From: Verrucomicrobiota bacterium
GTDB taxonomy: Bacteria > Verrucomicrobiota > Verrucomicrobiia > Limisphaerales > JADLHS01
Direction: 5' to 3'
Length of the DNA stretch: 57,666 nt
Assembly (NCBI GenBank): GCA_029573725.1
Contig: JAKQDQ010000139.1
Span: 1 to 57,666, forward strand
Shown piece after piece: positions 1 to 9,428 of this stretch. How positions within the stretch are numbered: position 1 is the stretch's first letter; each line of letters starts with the position of its first letter. The position numbers and the translations under genes are program-made. The notes under the pieces were generated by a model. The model worked only from the letters and a program-made list of their open reading frames with translations. It did no database searches and was not told where the DNA came from.

Positions 1-2339
1 GTGAAGACGCAGATGGGCGCGAGCCAAATCGCGATGCGGTCGAAGCAATGCGCCATAACAGCGCGCGCAGCGCGGCGCTTGGCTGAATCCGGCCGGTCGC
101 AATAGAGGCTGTCCTTGCGGATATCGAGATAGAAGGCGGAGAGATCCGCCGCGCAGAACTCCATGACCGCACGCCAGACGGCCTTGAAGTCGAACCGGGC
201 ATAGGCGTCGCGCACCTCGCCGTCGAGTTCGACAAGGCGATGCAGCATGTAGCGCTCAAGGCCCGGCATGTCGCCATACGGAACTTCCTCCGCAGCGGAA
301 TAGCCGGCAAGGGCCCCGAGCAGATAGCGCACCGTGTTGCGCAGCTTGCGATAGCCGTCGACCGCCGTCGCGATGATCTCCTTCGAGATGCGCGGGTCTT
401 CCGTGTAGTCGAGGCTCGCGATCCAAATGCGGATGATCTCGGCGCCATAATCGCGGATGATCTCTTCCGGCGCGATGGTGTTGCCGAGAGATTTCGACAT
501 CTTGCGCCCCTCGGCGTCGACGACGAAGCCGTTGGTGACGAGATGATTGTAGGGCGCGCGCTTGCGCGTGCCGCAGCTTTCGAGAAGCGAGGACTGGAAC
601 CAGCCGCGATGCTGGTCGCTGCCCTCGAGATACATGTCCGCCTGAAACGGCCGGGGCCGGCCGGCGATCTCGGGCCGGCGCGCAATGACCGCGCGTGAGG
701 ACGATCCCGAATCAATCCACACATCCAGCGTGTCCTGTGATTTGGTCAAGGCCTCCGCGCCGCGCCAATCCCCGGGCCTCACCGCGGCCCAGAGGTCAGA
801 CGCGGATTTTTCAAACCACACGTGACTGCCGTGTTGTTCGATCAAGTCGGCGACGTTGCGGACGATTTGCGCGTCCAGGATCGCCTCCCCATCGGCGGCA
901 TAAAACGCGGGGATCGGCACGCCCCAGGTGCGTTGCCGGCTGATGCACCAGTCGGGGCGCGACTGCACCGCGCCTTTGATGCGGTTGACGCCCCAGTCCG
1001 GAATCCAGCGCACCCGGTCAATCTCGGCAAGCGCCTGCTGGCGGAACCCGCGGTGGTCGATCTGGATGAACCACTGGTCCATCGCGCGGAAAATGATGGG
1101 GGTTTTGCTGCGCCAGCAATGGGGATAGCTGTGCGCATAATTCTCCTGGTGCAACAACACATGGCGCGCGCGCAATTCATGCAACACGACGGCGTTGGCC
1201 TCGCTGTTGCCGTGTTTTTCCAGGGTGGATTTGCCCAGCATGTGCCCCGGCATTTGTTCCTCGATCGGCAGATCGGAGGTGTGCACAAACGCCCCATCGT
1301 CGTTGACCGGCGAGTAAATCGGCAGACCGTGCTGCCGTCCCAGATGGTAGTCATCCAAACCATGCCCCGGCGCGATGTGGACGAAGCCCGTGCCGGTGTC
1401 ATTGGTGACGAACTGATCGCCGGGAAACAGCCTCCCCGTGCGCGCGCAGAAGGGATGTTGATATTCGAGCGACTGCAAGGACGCACCCTCCAGCTGACGA
1501 ACCACCGGGTAACTTTCCCAGCCGCATTTCGCCGCGACCGCGGGAAGCAAGGCCGCCGAGACTATGAACTGTTCGTCCCCGACCCGCACCTGCGAATACG
1601 CAAACGTGGAATTGTAAGCCACGGCCAGATTGGCCGGCAGCGTCCACGGCGTGGTCGTCCAGATGACCACGCTCACCCCCGGCTGTCCCACCACCGGAAA
1701 TTTGACGAAGACACTCTGGCTGACGTGATCGGCATATTCCACCTCCGCCTCCGCGAGGGCCGTGCGCGCCGGAATGCTCCAATACACCGGCTTCTTGCCA
1801 CGATAGACAAAGCCTTTTTCCACGATATCCGCGAACAGGCGCAGCTCGTCGGCTTCATATTCCTTGTTCAACGTGAGATAGGGATGCTCCCAGTCGCCCA
1901 GAACGCCCAGCCGCATGAACTGGGCGCGTTGCAACGCAACGTACTTGCGCGCAGAAGCCTCGCAGGCCTTGCGGATGGTCGCGGCGTCGGCGCTTGTATC
2001 GCCCGCCTTGCGCATCTCCGTCGTCACCTTGAACTCGATCGGCAGCCCGTGACAATCCCAGCCCGGAATGTAGGGCGCGTTTTTGCCCTGCAAGGTTTGA
2101 TATTTAATGATGATGTCCTTGAGAATTTTGTTGAGTGCGGTGCCGATATGCACATCGCCATTGGCAAACGGCGGGCCGTCGTGCAGCACGAACCTTTCGG
2201 CGTCTTTCCGTGCCGCCCGGATGCTGGCGTATAAATTGGCGGCCTCCCACTGCTGGAGCCGGGCCGGCTCCCGCACCACCAGGTCCGCTTTCATTGCGAA
2301 ATTCGTGTGCGGGAGATTGAGCGTATTCTTGTATTCCAT
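1..2339 (-). CDS. ileS: Isoleucyl-tRNA synthetase, 3' end cut by the window edge
   Basis: Class I aminoacyl-tRNA synthetase that charges tRNA-Ile in the cytoplasm. The frame is open from an ATG at 2339 to the window edge, giving about 779 residues of a family usually 900-1050 long, so the end of the anticodon-binding region and the C-terminus are missing. Visible motifs are HDGPPFANGDVHIG (HIGH box), PGWDCHGLPIE, the YLEGSDQHRGWF block and KMSKS (near 490-503). The first part looks verrucomicrobial. From about 640 down to 1 the codon use changes: Lys is nearly all AAG, with CTC, ATC and GAG favoured, and the protein becomes alphaproteobacterial in style (DLSAFY, KDSLYCD). The gene diverges from the secreted-protein gene at 2577, so 2340-2576 should hold promoters for both. 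Identification is secure; the integrity of the 3' part is not. Confidence 0.95.
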   Translation of the reverse strand, partial: MEYKNTLNLPHTNFAMKADLVVREPARLQQWEAANLYASIRAARKDAERFVLHDGPPFANGDVHIGTALNKILKDIIIKYQTLQGKNAPYIPGWDCHGLPIEFKVTTEMRKAGDTSADAATIRKACEASARKYVALQRAQFMRLGVLGDWEHPYLTLNKEYEADELRLFADIVEKGFVYRGKKPVYWSIPARTALAEAEVEYADHVSQSVFVKFPVVGQPGVSVVIWTTTPWTLPANLAVAYNSTFAYSQVRVGDEQFIVSAALLPAVAAKCGWESYPVVRQLEGASLQSLEYQHPFCARTGRLFPGDQFVTNDTGTGFVHIAPGHGLDDYHLGRQHGLPIYSPVNDDGAFVHTSDLPIEEQMPGHMLGKSTLEKHGNSEANAVVLHELRARHVLLHQENYAHSYPHCWRSKTPIIFRAMDQWFIQIDHRGFRQQALAEIDRVRWIPDWGVNRIKGAVQSRPDWCISRQRTWGVPIPAFYAADGEAILDAQIVRNVADLIEQHGSHVWFEKSASDLWAAVRPGDWRGAEALTKSQDTLDVWIDSGSSSRAVIARRPEIAGRPRPFQADMYLEGSDQHRGWFQSSLLESCGTRKRAPYNHLVTNGFVVDAEGRKMSKSLGNTIAPEEIIRDYGAEIIRIWIASLDYTEDPRISKEIIATAVDGYRKLRNTVRYLLGALAGYSAAEEVPYGDMPGLERYMLHRLVELDGEVRDAYARFDFKAVWRAVMEFCAADLSAFYLDIRKDSLYCDRPDSAKRRAARAVMAHCFDRIAIWLAPICVF

Positions 2340-2576
2340 CACTAAAAAGAGCGGGAACGGTAACAAAGAAGCTGCGGACGCGTCAAACGTGCGCACAATG
2401 AACCTTCGGATCGGGGGCGCGGAGACTTCGTCGCCCCGGCTGCCTGCGCACGCCGCGCTCGCCCCGGACCTGCCAGCCGACTTCCCGTGTCGCCGGGGCA
2501 GACGGCCCAAAAGCGTCGAAAATCCCAAAAACCAGGTGCAAAGCGCCGCGGAGTGTGGAAAACTCCGGCCGTTGAA

Positions 2577-4238
2577 ATGTTACGTAGTATCCTGACCTCC
2601 AAGGGTTCTCAGAGCGTGGGTCTGGCGATTCTGGTGTTTGGCACATCGTTTTCGTCCCACACTGATGCCGCCCCCACCTTTGCCGGCGGAGTGAATGCGG
2701 GCATGGTTGCCATTCCCCAACTCGACGAATGCTCCGGCCTGGTGGCCAGCCGCAACAATGTCGGAGTGCTGTGGGCACACAACGACTCAGGGGACGACGC
2801 CCGCATTTTCGCCTTGAGCACGCAGGGGCTCTTTCTGGGAATTTACGAGTTGACCAATGGCGGCACACATGTGGATTACGAGGACATCGCGATCGGCCCG
2901 GGCCCCATTCCCAATGTTGCCTACCTCTACGTGGGGGACATTGGCGACAACAACGCGGACCGCAAAAACATCCGCGTCTATCAAATTCCGGAGCCGGCCG
3001 TTTACGCCCGCCAGCAAGCCGCCCCACCAACGCGTGATTTGAAGGGGGTACGCCGGATCATCCTGACCTATCCGGATGGCGCACGCAATGCCGAGGCGCT
3101 GTTTATGGATCCGGTCAATGGCGATCTGTTCATCGTCACCAAGGAAACCACCACCAGCCATATTTACACCGCCACGCAAGCGGCCCTCAACTCCGGCAAC
3201 AAAGTGGAACTGACCCACGTCCGCAGCATTGCCTTTGATGTTCCCTCCGCGGCGGACATGTCCGTCACCGGCCGGGAAATCATCATCCGCCAGGAGGATT
3301 TCGCGCGCTTATGGACGCGCACCAACGGCCAGAGCGTCAGCGCGGCCCTGGCCGCCACACCCGTCACGGTGCCGGTGATTGGCCGGCCAGTCGAAAGCAA
3401 CGGGGAGGCAATTGCCTTCGATGCGGAGGGCAACGGCTATTTCACGCTCAGTGAGGCGAGCGCCGCCACGCCGCTGTATTACTTTGCGCGCACGAGCAGC
3501 GATGGCGCGCGCCCCACGCAAGCGCTCGTCGCCGCCGGAACGGCCTGGAAATTTCTGGATGCGGGCGGCGATCAAGGCACCGCCTGGCGCCAGCCGGATT
3601 TTAACGATGCCACCTGGAGCACGGGCGAAGCGCAATTTGGTTATGGGGACGGCGACGAACAAACCGTCGTCAGTTACGGTGGAAACGCCAACAACAAACG
3701 GCTCACCACCTACTTCCGGAAGCAGTTCGTCGTGAACCAGGCCGCCTGCCTGGAGGCCGTCATGCTCAAACTGCTGGTGGACGACGGGGCGGCGGTTTTT
3801 CTCAACGGCACCGAAATTGCCCGGTATCAACTGGCCGCCAACGCGGGCTTTAACACGCCGGCCAGCGCCAGCCAGCCGGACAGTCTGGAAGACACCTGGT
3901 TGAGTTTCCCGGTTGCCCCGGGCCGGCTCGTACAGGGCACCAATATCCTGGCGGTTGAGGTCCACCAGGCCGGCGCTGTAGATCCCGATCTCAGCTTCGA
4001 CTTGCAACTGACGGCCAAGGAAAGCGGCGCCATCCACTTCGTGGACTGGGCGGTACTGAATGGCGTTGCAACCCTGACCCTCTGCGGCCCCAGCGGCGCC
4101 ACGGTGATGCTGCAAACCAGCACCAATCTGGCCGGTTGGAGCAATCTCGGCAGCGTCCAGCTCGTCAACGGCTCGGCCACCTTCATCACCCCGCCACTCT
4201 CCGGCCCGTCCCCCCGGTTTTTCCGCGCCGCGCAATAG
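2577..4238 (+). CDS. Secreted beta-propeller-like protein with C-terminal beta-sandwich modules
   Basis: A 553-residue exported protein of unknown substrate. The ATG at 2577 is chosen because it starts directly before a hydrophobic signal peptide (about residues 8-30, ending near SHTDAA); an upstream in-frame ATG at 2487 would bury it. Residues about 35-300 contain short repeats of the kind found in secreted propeller proteins (ECSGLVAS, LWAHNDSGDDARIFAL, LYVGDIGDNNADR). Residues about 310-480 form a jelly-roll-like module common in Planctomycetes and Verrucomicrobia (WKFLDAGGDQGTAWRQPDF, FLNGTEIAR, GTNILAVEVHQ). The last ~60 residues form a small beta module (LQTSTNLAGWSNLG) ending PRFFRAAQ, also seen at the end of the protein at 4834. 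No catalytic residues are assigned. Confidence 0.8.
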   Translation: MLRSILTSKGSQSVGLAILVFGTSFSSHTDAAPTFAGGVNAGMVAIPQLDECSGLVASRNNVGVLWAHNDSGDDARIFALSTQGLFLGIYELTNGGTHVDYEDIAIGPGPIPNVAYLYVGDIGDNNADRKNIRVYQIPEPAVYARQQAAPPTRDLKGVRRIILTYPDGARNAEALFMDPVNGDLFIVTKETTTSHIYTATQAALNSGNKVELTHVRSIAFDVPSAADMSVTGREIIIRQEDFARLWTRTNGQSVSAALAATPVTVPVIGRPVESNGEAIAFDAEGNGYFTLSEASAATPLYYFARTSSDGARPTQALVAAGTAWKFLDAGGDQGTAWRQPDFNDATWSTGEAQFGYGDGDEQTVVSYGGNANNKRLTTYFRKQFVVNQAACLEAVMLKLLVDDGAAVFLNGTEIARYQLAANAGFNTPASASQPDSLEDTWLSFPVAPGRLVQGTNILAVEVHQAGAVDPDLSFDLQLTAKESGAIHFVDWAVLNGVATLTLCGPSGATVMLQTSTNLAGWSNLGSVQLVNGSATFITPPLSGPSPRFFRAAQ

Positions 4239-4280
4239 CCGGCTCCGCGCGGAACCGGTCCCGCCGCGCGCCTGCCCGCA

Positions 4281-4709
4281 TCAGGAGCGTTTTTCCTCGG
4301 CGTCAATAAAGTCCACAAAATTTTTGATCTGCTCGCAATCGGCCAGCCCCGCCTGTTCCTTGCGCATTTTCAAACGCGCCATGCCCTCCGCGTCATCCGG
4401 CCGGGGATAATTCAGCATCTTGGCCAGCAACGCCGCCTTGTCCGCCGCCGACCGTTTCACATGACGCTTCACCCAGTCACAAACCTGCCCGTCGGTAATC
4501 GAATGCCGCACCACCTCGACCATTTGCTCATGCGTCACACCCGCGGCCTCAAGCCAGTTCTTGTCAAAACCGCGCGCGCCGAAGTTCGGCTGATAATCCG
4601 GGTGCAGCTTCCCGGCCAGGTGCAGGCGGATTTTATCAATGTAACGCGGCAAATGCGCCCAGCCGTCCATCGTTTCACGCGGGCTGCGGGGAAAGATAAT
4701 CTCGCTCAT
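4281..4709 (-). CDS. DUF5069 domain protein
   Basis: A 142-residue cytoplasmic protein with no signal peptide or membrane segment. It matches the DUF5069 family of Verrucomicrobia and Planctomycetes as I remember it: a conserved start (FPRSPRETMDGWAHLPRYID), the block PDYQPNFGARGFDKNWL, and an acidic or basic C-terminal helix. The function of the family is unknown. The start is the ATG at 4709. The frame stays open further upstream to 4964, but that part is low-complexity and overlaps the divergent gene at 4834. It converges with the secreted-protein gene, whose stop is 42 bases away. Confidence 0.75.
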   Translation of the reverse strand: MSEIIFPRSPRETMDGWAHLPRYIDKIRLHLAGKLHPDYQPNFGARGFDKNWLEAAGVTHEQMVEVVRHSITDGQVCDWVKRHVKRSAADKAALLAKMLNYPRPDDAEGMARLKMRKEQAGLADCEQIKNFVDFIDAEEKRS

Positions 4710-4833
4710 GCCGGCATGATGGCAGGCGGCAACCGGGGCTGTCAATTTTCCGCCCCACCTCCGCGTGACGATGGCGGGATCACGGTTCATGCTGATTGCC
4801 ATCCCCCTCGAAAGCCGGTAAAAAGCGCAGCGC

Positions 4834-6810
4834 ATGTTGGCCATCAGAATATTGAACCTGCTCCGGCGGGGCGGGAGCGGAGTGGGAATGTTGCTCCTCA
4901 CACTGGGAGCCGGCGATGGGGCGGGGGCGCAAAACCCGCTGCCCGTACGCATCCTGACGGCCAACCTGACTTCCGGCAGCCAGTCCAGTTACCTTGATCC
5001 GGGAGTTCGAATCCTGCAGGGGCTGCGCCCCGATGTCGTCTGCATCCAGGAGTTCAATTACGGGGACAATTCACCGGCCGCACTGCGCGCCTTCGTTGAT
5101 GCCGCGTTTGGCACGAGCTTCCATTTTTTTCGCGAGGCCGCGCCGGGCTATGACATTCCGAACGGCGTGATCAGTCGCTGGCCGATCACCGCCAGCGGCT
5201 CCTGGGACGACGCGGCGGCCCCCAACCGCGGGTTTGCGTGGGCCCAAATCGACCTGCCGGAAACCACCAATGACCTCTATGTGGTGAGTGTGCATTTGCT
5301 GACCACCGGTGCCGGCGTGCGCAACACGGAAGCCACCCAGCTCACGTCGCTCATCGCCACGCACTTTCCGGCCGGCGCCTGGATCATCGTGGGCGGAGAC
5401 TGCAACACCGAGACCCGCGCGGAAGCTTGTCTGGCCACCTTCAAAACCTTCCTCAGCGACCACCCTCAACCCGACGATGGAGGAGCGCCGGCCAGGGAAG
5501 GCACGAATGCCAACCGGCAAAAACCTTACGACTATGTGCTGCCCAGCTTTTCGTTGACCAACTTCCTCGTGCCGGTGGTGATTGACGCGCGCAGCTTCCC
5601 CAACGGTTTGGTGTTCGATTCACGTGTGTACGCCCCCCTCAGCGCGGTGGCGCCGGTGCAAGCCACGGATTCCGCAGCGCCGAACATGCAGCACATGGCG
5701 GTCATCAAGGATTTCGCCCTGCCGGTTGGCAGCGATTCCGGCGCGCCGGTGATCCTTGCCCAGCCGCAAAGCCAGACCAACGCCCCCGGGGCCACGGTGG
5801 TGCTGACGGTCACCGCCGGTGGCACGCCGCCCCTGGCGTTTCAATGGCGCCGGTTCAGCACGAATCTGCCCGCCGCCACCAACGCCAGCCTGTCGCTGAC
5901 CGCGCTCCAGCCGGAAAACGCCGGCGATTACACGGTGGTCGTCACCAACGCCTTTGGCAGCGTGACCAGCCTTGTCGCCCGGGTGACGGTGCAGGCAGCC
6001 GTTCCGGGCGAAATCGTGGTGCTGGCGGCCTGGGACGTTGGTGGCTTGTCTAACTACGGGCCGTCACCATTCGCGCCGTCCACCCAGGCGGCGCACGTCA
6101 CCGTGACCGGTTGGACGCGTGGTGCGGGGGTCGGCACGAGTGGCACGGCGGCGGGCAACGCCTGGGGTGGCAACGGTTTCGATGCCGGCACCTCCAGCGC
6201 CGCCGAAGCCGCCGGCGATGACCTCACGTTTTCCATCACGGCAGATGCCGGTTACACCCTGACCTTCACCAACATCAATCGGTTCGATTACCGCCGTTCC
6301 AACACCGGCCCGGCCAACGGAGTGTTGCAGTATCGGATCGGCGAAGGCAGTTTCGTCACGATCACCCATCTCAGCTACCCGACCAGCACCAGCAGCGGCG
6401 CATCCCTCGACAGCATTGACCTCGCCAGCGTCGCAGCCCTGCAAAACGTCCCCGCCGGCGTCCCGGTCACGTTTCGGATCCTGAATTATGGCGCCACCAG
6501 CGCCGGCGGCACCTGGTATGTTTATGACGTGGCCAAAAGTTCCGCACCGGATTTTAGCGTCAGCGGAGCGGTGAATTTCCTCGCCCCACCTGCACTGCCG
6601 CCCACCCTGGGCCAGCTCGGATTTGGGGCCGGCCAGTTCCAATTCACGCTGACCGGCACGCCATCATCGAATTACATTGTGCAGGTCACGACCAATCTTC
6701 AGGACGGGATTTGGCGCGCGGTGCGCACCAACCCCGCACCGTTCATCTTCGTGGAAACGAACGCGCTGGAGGGAGCACAACGGTTCTATCGCGGGCTGAT
6801 CGCCCCTTAG
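4834..6810 (+). CDS. Secreted endonuclease/exonuclease/phosphatase-family protein with Ig-like domain
   Basis: A 658-residue exported protein. After a signal peptide (about 1-32, ending GAGAQ) comes an EEP-fold domain (about 35-300): ILTANL, the metal-binding Glu in VVCIQEFNY, NGVISRWPI, VSVHLL, GGDCNTE (GDxN motif) and a terminal acidic/His segment. These are the hallmarks of Mg-dependent phosphoesterases of the DNase I/sphingomyelinase type; the substrate (nucleic acid or phospholipid) cannot be told. An Ig-like domain follows (about 305-390; AGDYTVVVTNAFGSV), then a beta-sandwich (about 395-580), and a C-terminal module (YIVQVTTNLQDGIW) ending QRFYRGLIAP. It may act outside the cell in phosphorus scavenging. 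The start ATG at 4834 is directly followed by basic residues and the hydrophobic core. Confidence 0.8.
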   Translation: MLAIRILNLLRRGGSGVGMLLLTLGAGDGAGAQNPLPVRILTANLTSGSQSSYLDPGVRILQGLRPDVVCIQEFNYGDNSPAALRAFVDAAFGTSFHFFREAAPGYDIPNGVISRWPITASGSWDDAAAPNRGFAWAQIDLPETTNDLYVVSVHLLTTGAGVRNTEATQLTSLIATHFPAGAWIIVGGDCNTETRAEACLATFKTFLSDHPQPDDGGAPAREGTNANRQKPYDYVLPSFSLTNFLVPVVIDARSFPNGLVFDSRVYAPLSAVAPVQATDSAAPNMQHMAVIKDFALPVGSDSGAPVILAQPQSQTNAPGATVVLTVTAGGTPPLAFQWRRFSTNLPAATNASLSLTALQPENAGDYTVVVTNAFGSVTSLVARVTVQAAVPGEIVVLAAWDVGGLSNYGPSPFAPSTQAAHVTVTGWTRGAGVGTSGTAAGNAWGGNGFDAGTSSAAEAAGDDLTFSITADAGYTLTFTNINRFDYRRSNTGPANGVLQYRIGEGSFVTITHLSYPTSTSSGASLDSIDLASVAALQNVPAGVPVTFRILNYGATSAGGTWYVYDVAKSSAPDFSVSGAVNFLAPPALPPTLGQLGFGAGQFQFTLTGTPSSNYIVQVTTNLQDGIWRAVRTNPAPFIFVETNALEGAQRFYRGLIAP

Positions 6811-6859
6811 CGCCCAGTTCGCCGCCACGCCAGGCGAACGGCGGTGTGGCGGCGGCTTC

Positions 6860-8320
6860 CTACACTGCGGTGCTGCGAATTTCACCCGAATGCAGCCGCG
6901 TACGCAGGGATTGTCCCGGCTTCACTTGCTGGGCGTCGCGCACCACGTCCCCGGTCTGCGCGTCCCACGTAATGGAGTAACCCCGCGCCAAAACCTGCTC
7001 GGGGCCGAGCAGATGTACGCGCGCGGCCGTCGCGTGCAACCGATCGCGCTGCGTGCGCCACCGGGCCCGCCCCTGTTCCACCAGCCGCTGTCCCAGCGAA
7101 CGCAGCCGTTCACGGTGCTGCGCCAGGACCCGGTCCGGGCGCATCCGCCTGAGCCGCCCGGCCATACTGCGCCAGGCCGCCAGCTGCTCACGTGTGCCCT
7201 GTTGCGCCCGCCGGGCCAATGCGGCGCGTAAATCGTCCAATCGTTGCGCCTGCCCGCCCAGCCAGCGCTCCGGGTGGGCGCGCGCGAAGCGCCGGGTGAC
7301 GGCCTTCCAATCCTCCCGCGCCACGGCGCAATGACGGCGCAGGTGGAAGGTCATCGTTCCGATGGCGCCGAACACCAATTCGCGACTGGCAAAAACTCCT
7401 TCGGTAATAATCTCCGCAGCGGCACTGGGGGTCGCCGCGCGCACATCGGCCACAAAGTCGGCAATCGTAAAGTCTATCTCGTGACCCACGGCGGAAATGA
7501 CGGGCAACGACGAATCATAAATCGCCCGTGCCACCACCTCCTCATTGAACGCCCACAAATCCTCCAGTGATCCGCCCCCGCGCGTGACCAAAATCAGATC
7601 CAGCCCCGCCCCTCGCGCAACCGCCCTGGAGGATCGCGCCCCGGACACCTTCGACGCCTTGCCCGGTTTGGCCATCGCTGCACTCCATTCGTTCAGCAGG
7701 CCGATCGCCGCGGCGATCTCGCGCGGCGCCTCGACGCCTTGCACCCGGCAGGGGGCGAGAATGATGGCCAGCCCCGGGTCCCGGCGCTGAATCACCCGCA
7801 GCACGTCCTGCATGGCCGCCCCGCTGGGGGAGGTCACCAAGCCCAGCCGTCGGGGATAACGCGGCACGGCCCGCTTGCGCTCCGCATCAAACCATCCTTG
7901 GGCAGCCAGTTTTTGTTTGAGCTGTTCAAACTTCAGCTGCAACGCACCCACCCCCTGCAGTTCCACGGCGCGTACCAGCAGTTGATACTGCCCGCGCGCC
8001 GCGTAAACGGTCACCTCCCCCTGGAGCAGGACCTTTTGCCCGTCGCCCATCAGCCCCCGATGCGCCACTGGTGCCTGGCGGAACAGCACGCAGGCCAATT
8101 GCGCCCCCGCATCTTTGAGGGTGAAATAGATGTGTCCGGAACTGCCTTGCAGCCGGAAGTTGCTGATCTCTCCGCTCACCCAAACGGTGCCGACCTGCTG
8201 CTCCAGCATCCGTTTGACTTGCCCGGTCAGTTCACTGACCGAAAGCACGCGGCGCGTCTGCTCCGGCGGGAACAACTCGCCAAAGTCCCATTGCGATTTC
8301 GCCTTCCTGCTCATCGTCAC
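6860..8320 (-). CDS. xseA: Exodeoxyribonuclease VII large subunit
   Basis: Catalytic subunit of ExoVII, which degrades single-stranded DNA to acid-soluble oligonucleotides in the cytoplasm. The 486-residue length is at the upper end for the family. The N-terminal OB fold is clear (VWVSGEISNFR, SGHIYFTLKD, VLLQGEVTVYAARGQYQL), followed by the catalytic region (VTSPSGAAMQDVLRVIQRR, LILVTRGGGSLEDLWAFNEE, SAVGHEIDFTIADFVAD) and a long helical, Arg-rich C-terminus ending LARGYSITWD. The start is GTG at 8320, preceded by a GGGAAT-like ribosome site; an ATG at 8314 is the alternative. The small subunit xseB is not next to it. It lies downstream of the manA-like gene on the same strand with a 66-base gap. 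Confidence 0.95.
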   Translation of the reverse strand: MTMSRKAKSQWDFGELFPPEQTRRVLSVSELTGQVKRMLEQQVGTVWVSGEISNFRLQGSSGHIYFTLKDAGAQLACVLFRQAPVAHRGLMGDGQKVLLQGEVTVYAARGQYQLLVRAVELQGVGALQLKFEQLKQKLAAQGWFDAERKRAVPRYPRRLGLVTSPSGAAMQDVLRVIQRRDPGLAIILAPCRVQGVEAPREIAAAIGLLNEWSAAMAKPGKASKVSGARSSRAVARGAGLDLILVTRGGGSLEDLWAFNEEVVARAIYDSSLPVISAVGHEIDFTIADFVADVRAATPSAAAEIITEGVFASRELVFGAIGTMTFHLRRHCAVAREDWKAVTRRFARAHPERWLGGQAQRLDDLRAALARRAQQGTREQLAAWRSMAGRLRRMRPDRVLAQHRERLRSLGQRLVEQGRARWRTQRDRLHATAARVHLLGPEQVLARGYSITWDAQTGDVVRDAQQVKPGQSLRTRLHSGEIRSTAV

Positions 8321-8386
8321 ATTTTATTCCCATGCCACATCTCCGGATTGAAGCCACCGATGAGTTTGCGCCGCCCGATCCGCGCC

Positions 8387-9361
8387 TCAAGCACCCACCC
8401 CGGCTTCAATTCGTAAAAATTCCGTGTGGCGGGCCGCCCGTAATTCGCCTGCCGGCCGGCCGGCCGGCAGCAGGACAAATCCTCCCGCCCGCACGACAAG
8501 ATCCGGCAAACGCACCTCCCCACGCACCACCCCCAGAATTTGCATCCGGCCTTGGGGCAGCTGAACCTGCCCGGCACCGGTCACGCCATACCGTTCCACC
8601 GTGAACAGGGGATCCCGCACCAGTTCGCACCGGTGAAAATTGCCATCCTGAACCGCGGTCGCCGCCACGAGCCCGGGCGCAAAATCGTCGAAGTCAATGC
8701 TCGCCAGCGATTGGGTCACATGCAGTTCACGAGGCCGGCCATCCAATCCCGGCCGGTTCCAATCAAACACCCGATACGTCGTATCGGAGTTCTGTTGGAT
8801 TTCAAAGATCACCAGTCCGGCACCAATGGCGTGCACCCGGCCACTGGGCAAGAACATCGCATCGCCTGCCCGCACCGGCACACGATGGAAACAATCCGCC
8901 ACACGCCCGTCGGCCAGACGGCGTTCAAAATCCTCCCGGGTCACACCGCGTTTCAGCCCCACGTAAAGCTCCGCGCCGGGAGCGGCCTCGGCCACGAACC
9001 ACAGCTCGGTTTTGGGCTCTCCCTGCAAGGCCACCGCCGCGGTTGCGGGAGGATGCACCTGCAGGGAAAGTTTCTGTCGGGCGTCGAGCAATTTGATCAG
9101 CAGGGGAAATCGCCCCGCCGCCAATTGAGCCTCCCCCAGCAGGTCGCCGGGATGCTGTTCCACCAGCCAATGCAAATCGCGTCCGGCGAAGACGCCATTG
9201 GCCACCACGCTGACATCACCGGGACGATCAGAAATTTCCCAGGATTCGCCAATCGGCCGCGACGGCGGCAGCGGTTTGCCATAGAGACGTTCAAGGCTGC
9301 GACCGCCCCAGACGCGTTCTTTGAAGCGGGGTTGAAAAGTCAGCGGGTAGAGCCGGGACAT
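8387..9361 (-). CDS. manA: Class I mannose-6-phosphate isomerase
   Basis: Zinc enzyme interconverting mannose 6-phosphate and fructose 6-phosphate, feeding GDP-mannose and glycan synthesis. The 324 residues match the short Bacillus-type ManA. Diagnostic pieces are WGGRSLERLYG, PIGESWEISDRPGD, LLIKLLDARQKLSLQVHPP (metal-binding QVHP), KTELWFV, the FLPSGRVHAIGAG block with its metal-binding His, and EIQQNSDTTYRVFDW. The start is the ATG at 9361, where the conserved N-terminus begins; an in-frame ATG at 9370 adds three residues. The 3' end contains a 22-base perfect palindrome (8449-8470) that is still coding. The gap to accA upstream is 67 bases. Confidence 0.88.
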   Translation of the reverse strand: MSRLYPLTFQPRFKERVWGGRSLERLYGKPLPPSRPIGESWEISDRPGDVSVVANGVFAGRDLHWLVEQHPGDLLGEAQLAAGRFPLLIKLLDARQKLSLQVHPPATAAVALQGEPKTELWFVAEAAPGAELYVGLKRGVTREDFERRLADGRVADCFHRVPVRAGDAMFLPSGRVHAIGAGLVIFEIQQNSDTTYRVFDWNRPGLDGRPRELHVTQSLASIDFDDFAPGLVAATAVQDGNFHRCELVRDPLFTVERYGVTGAGQVQLPQGRMQILGVVRGEVRLPDLVVRAGGFVLLPAGRPAGELRAARHTEFLRIEAGVGA

Positions 9362-9428
9362 TGCAAACAAGCGAATCAGGTCTCAACCCATTCGACTTCT
9401 CCCGATGCTCAAGCCGGAGATCATGAAA

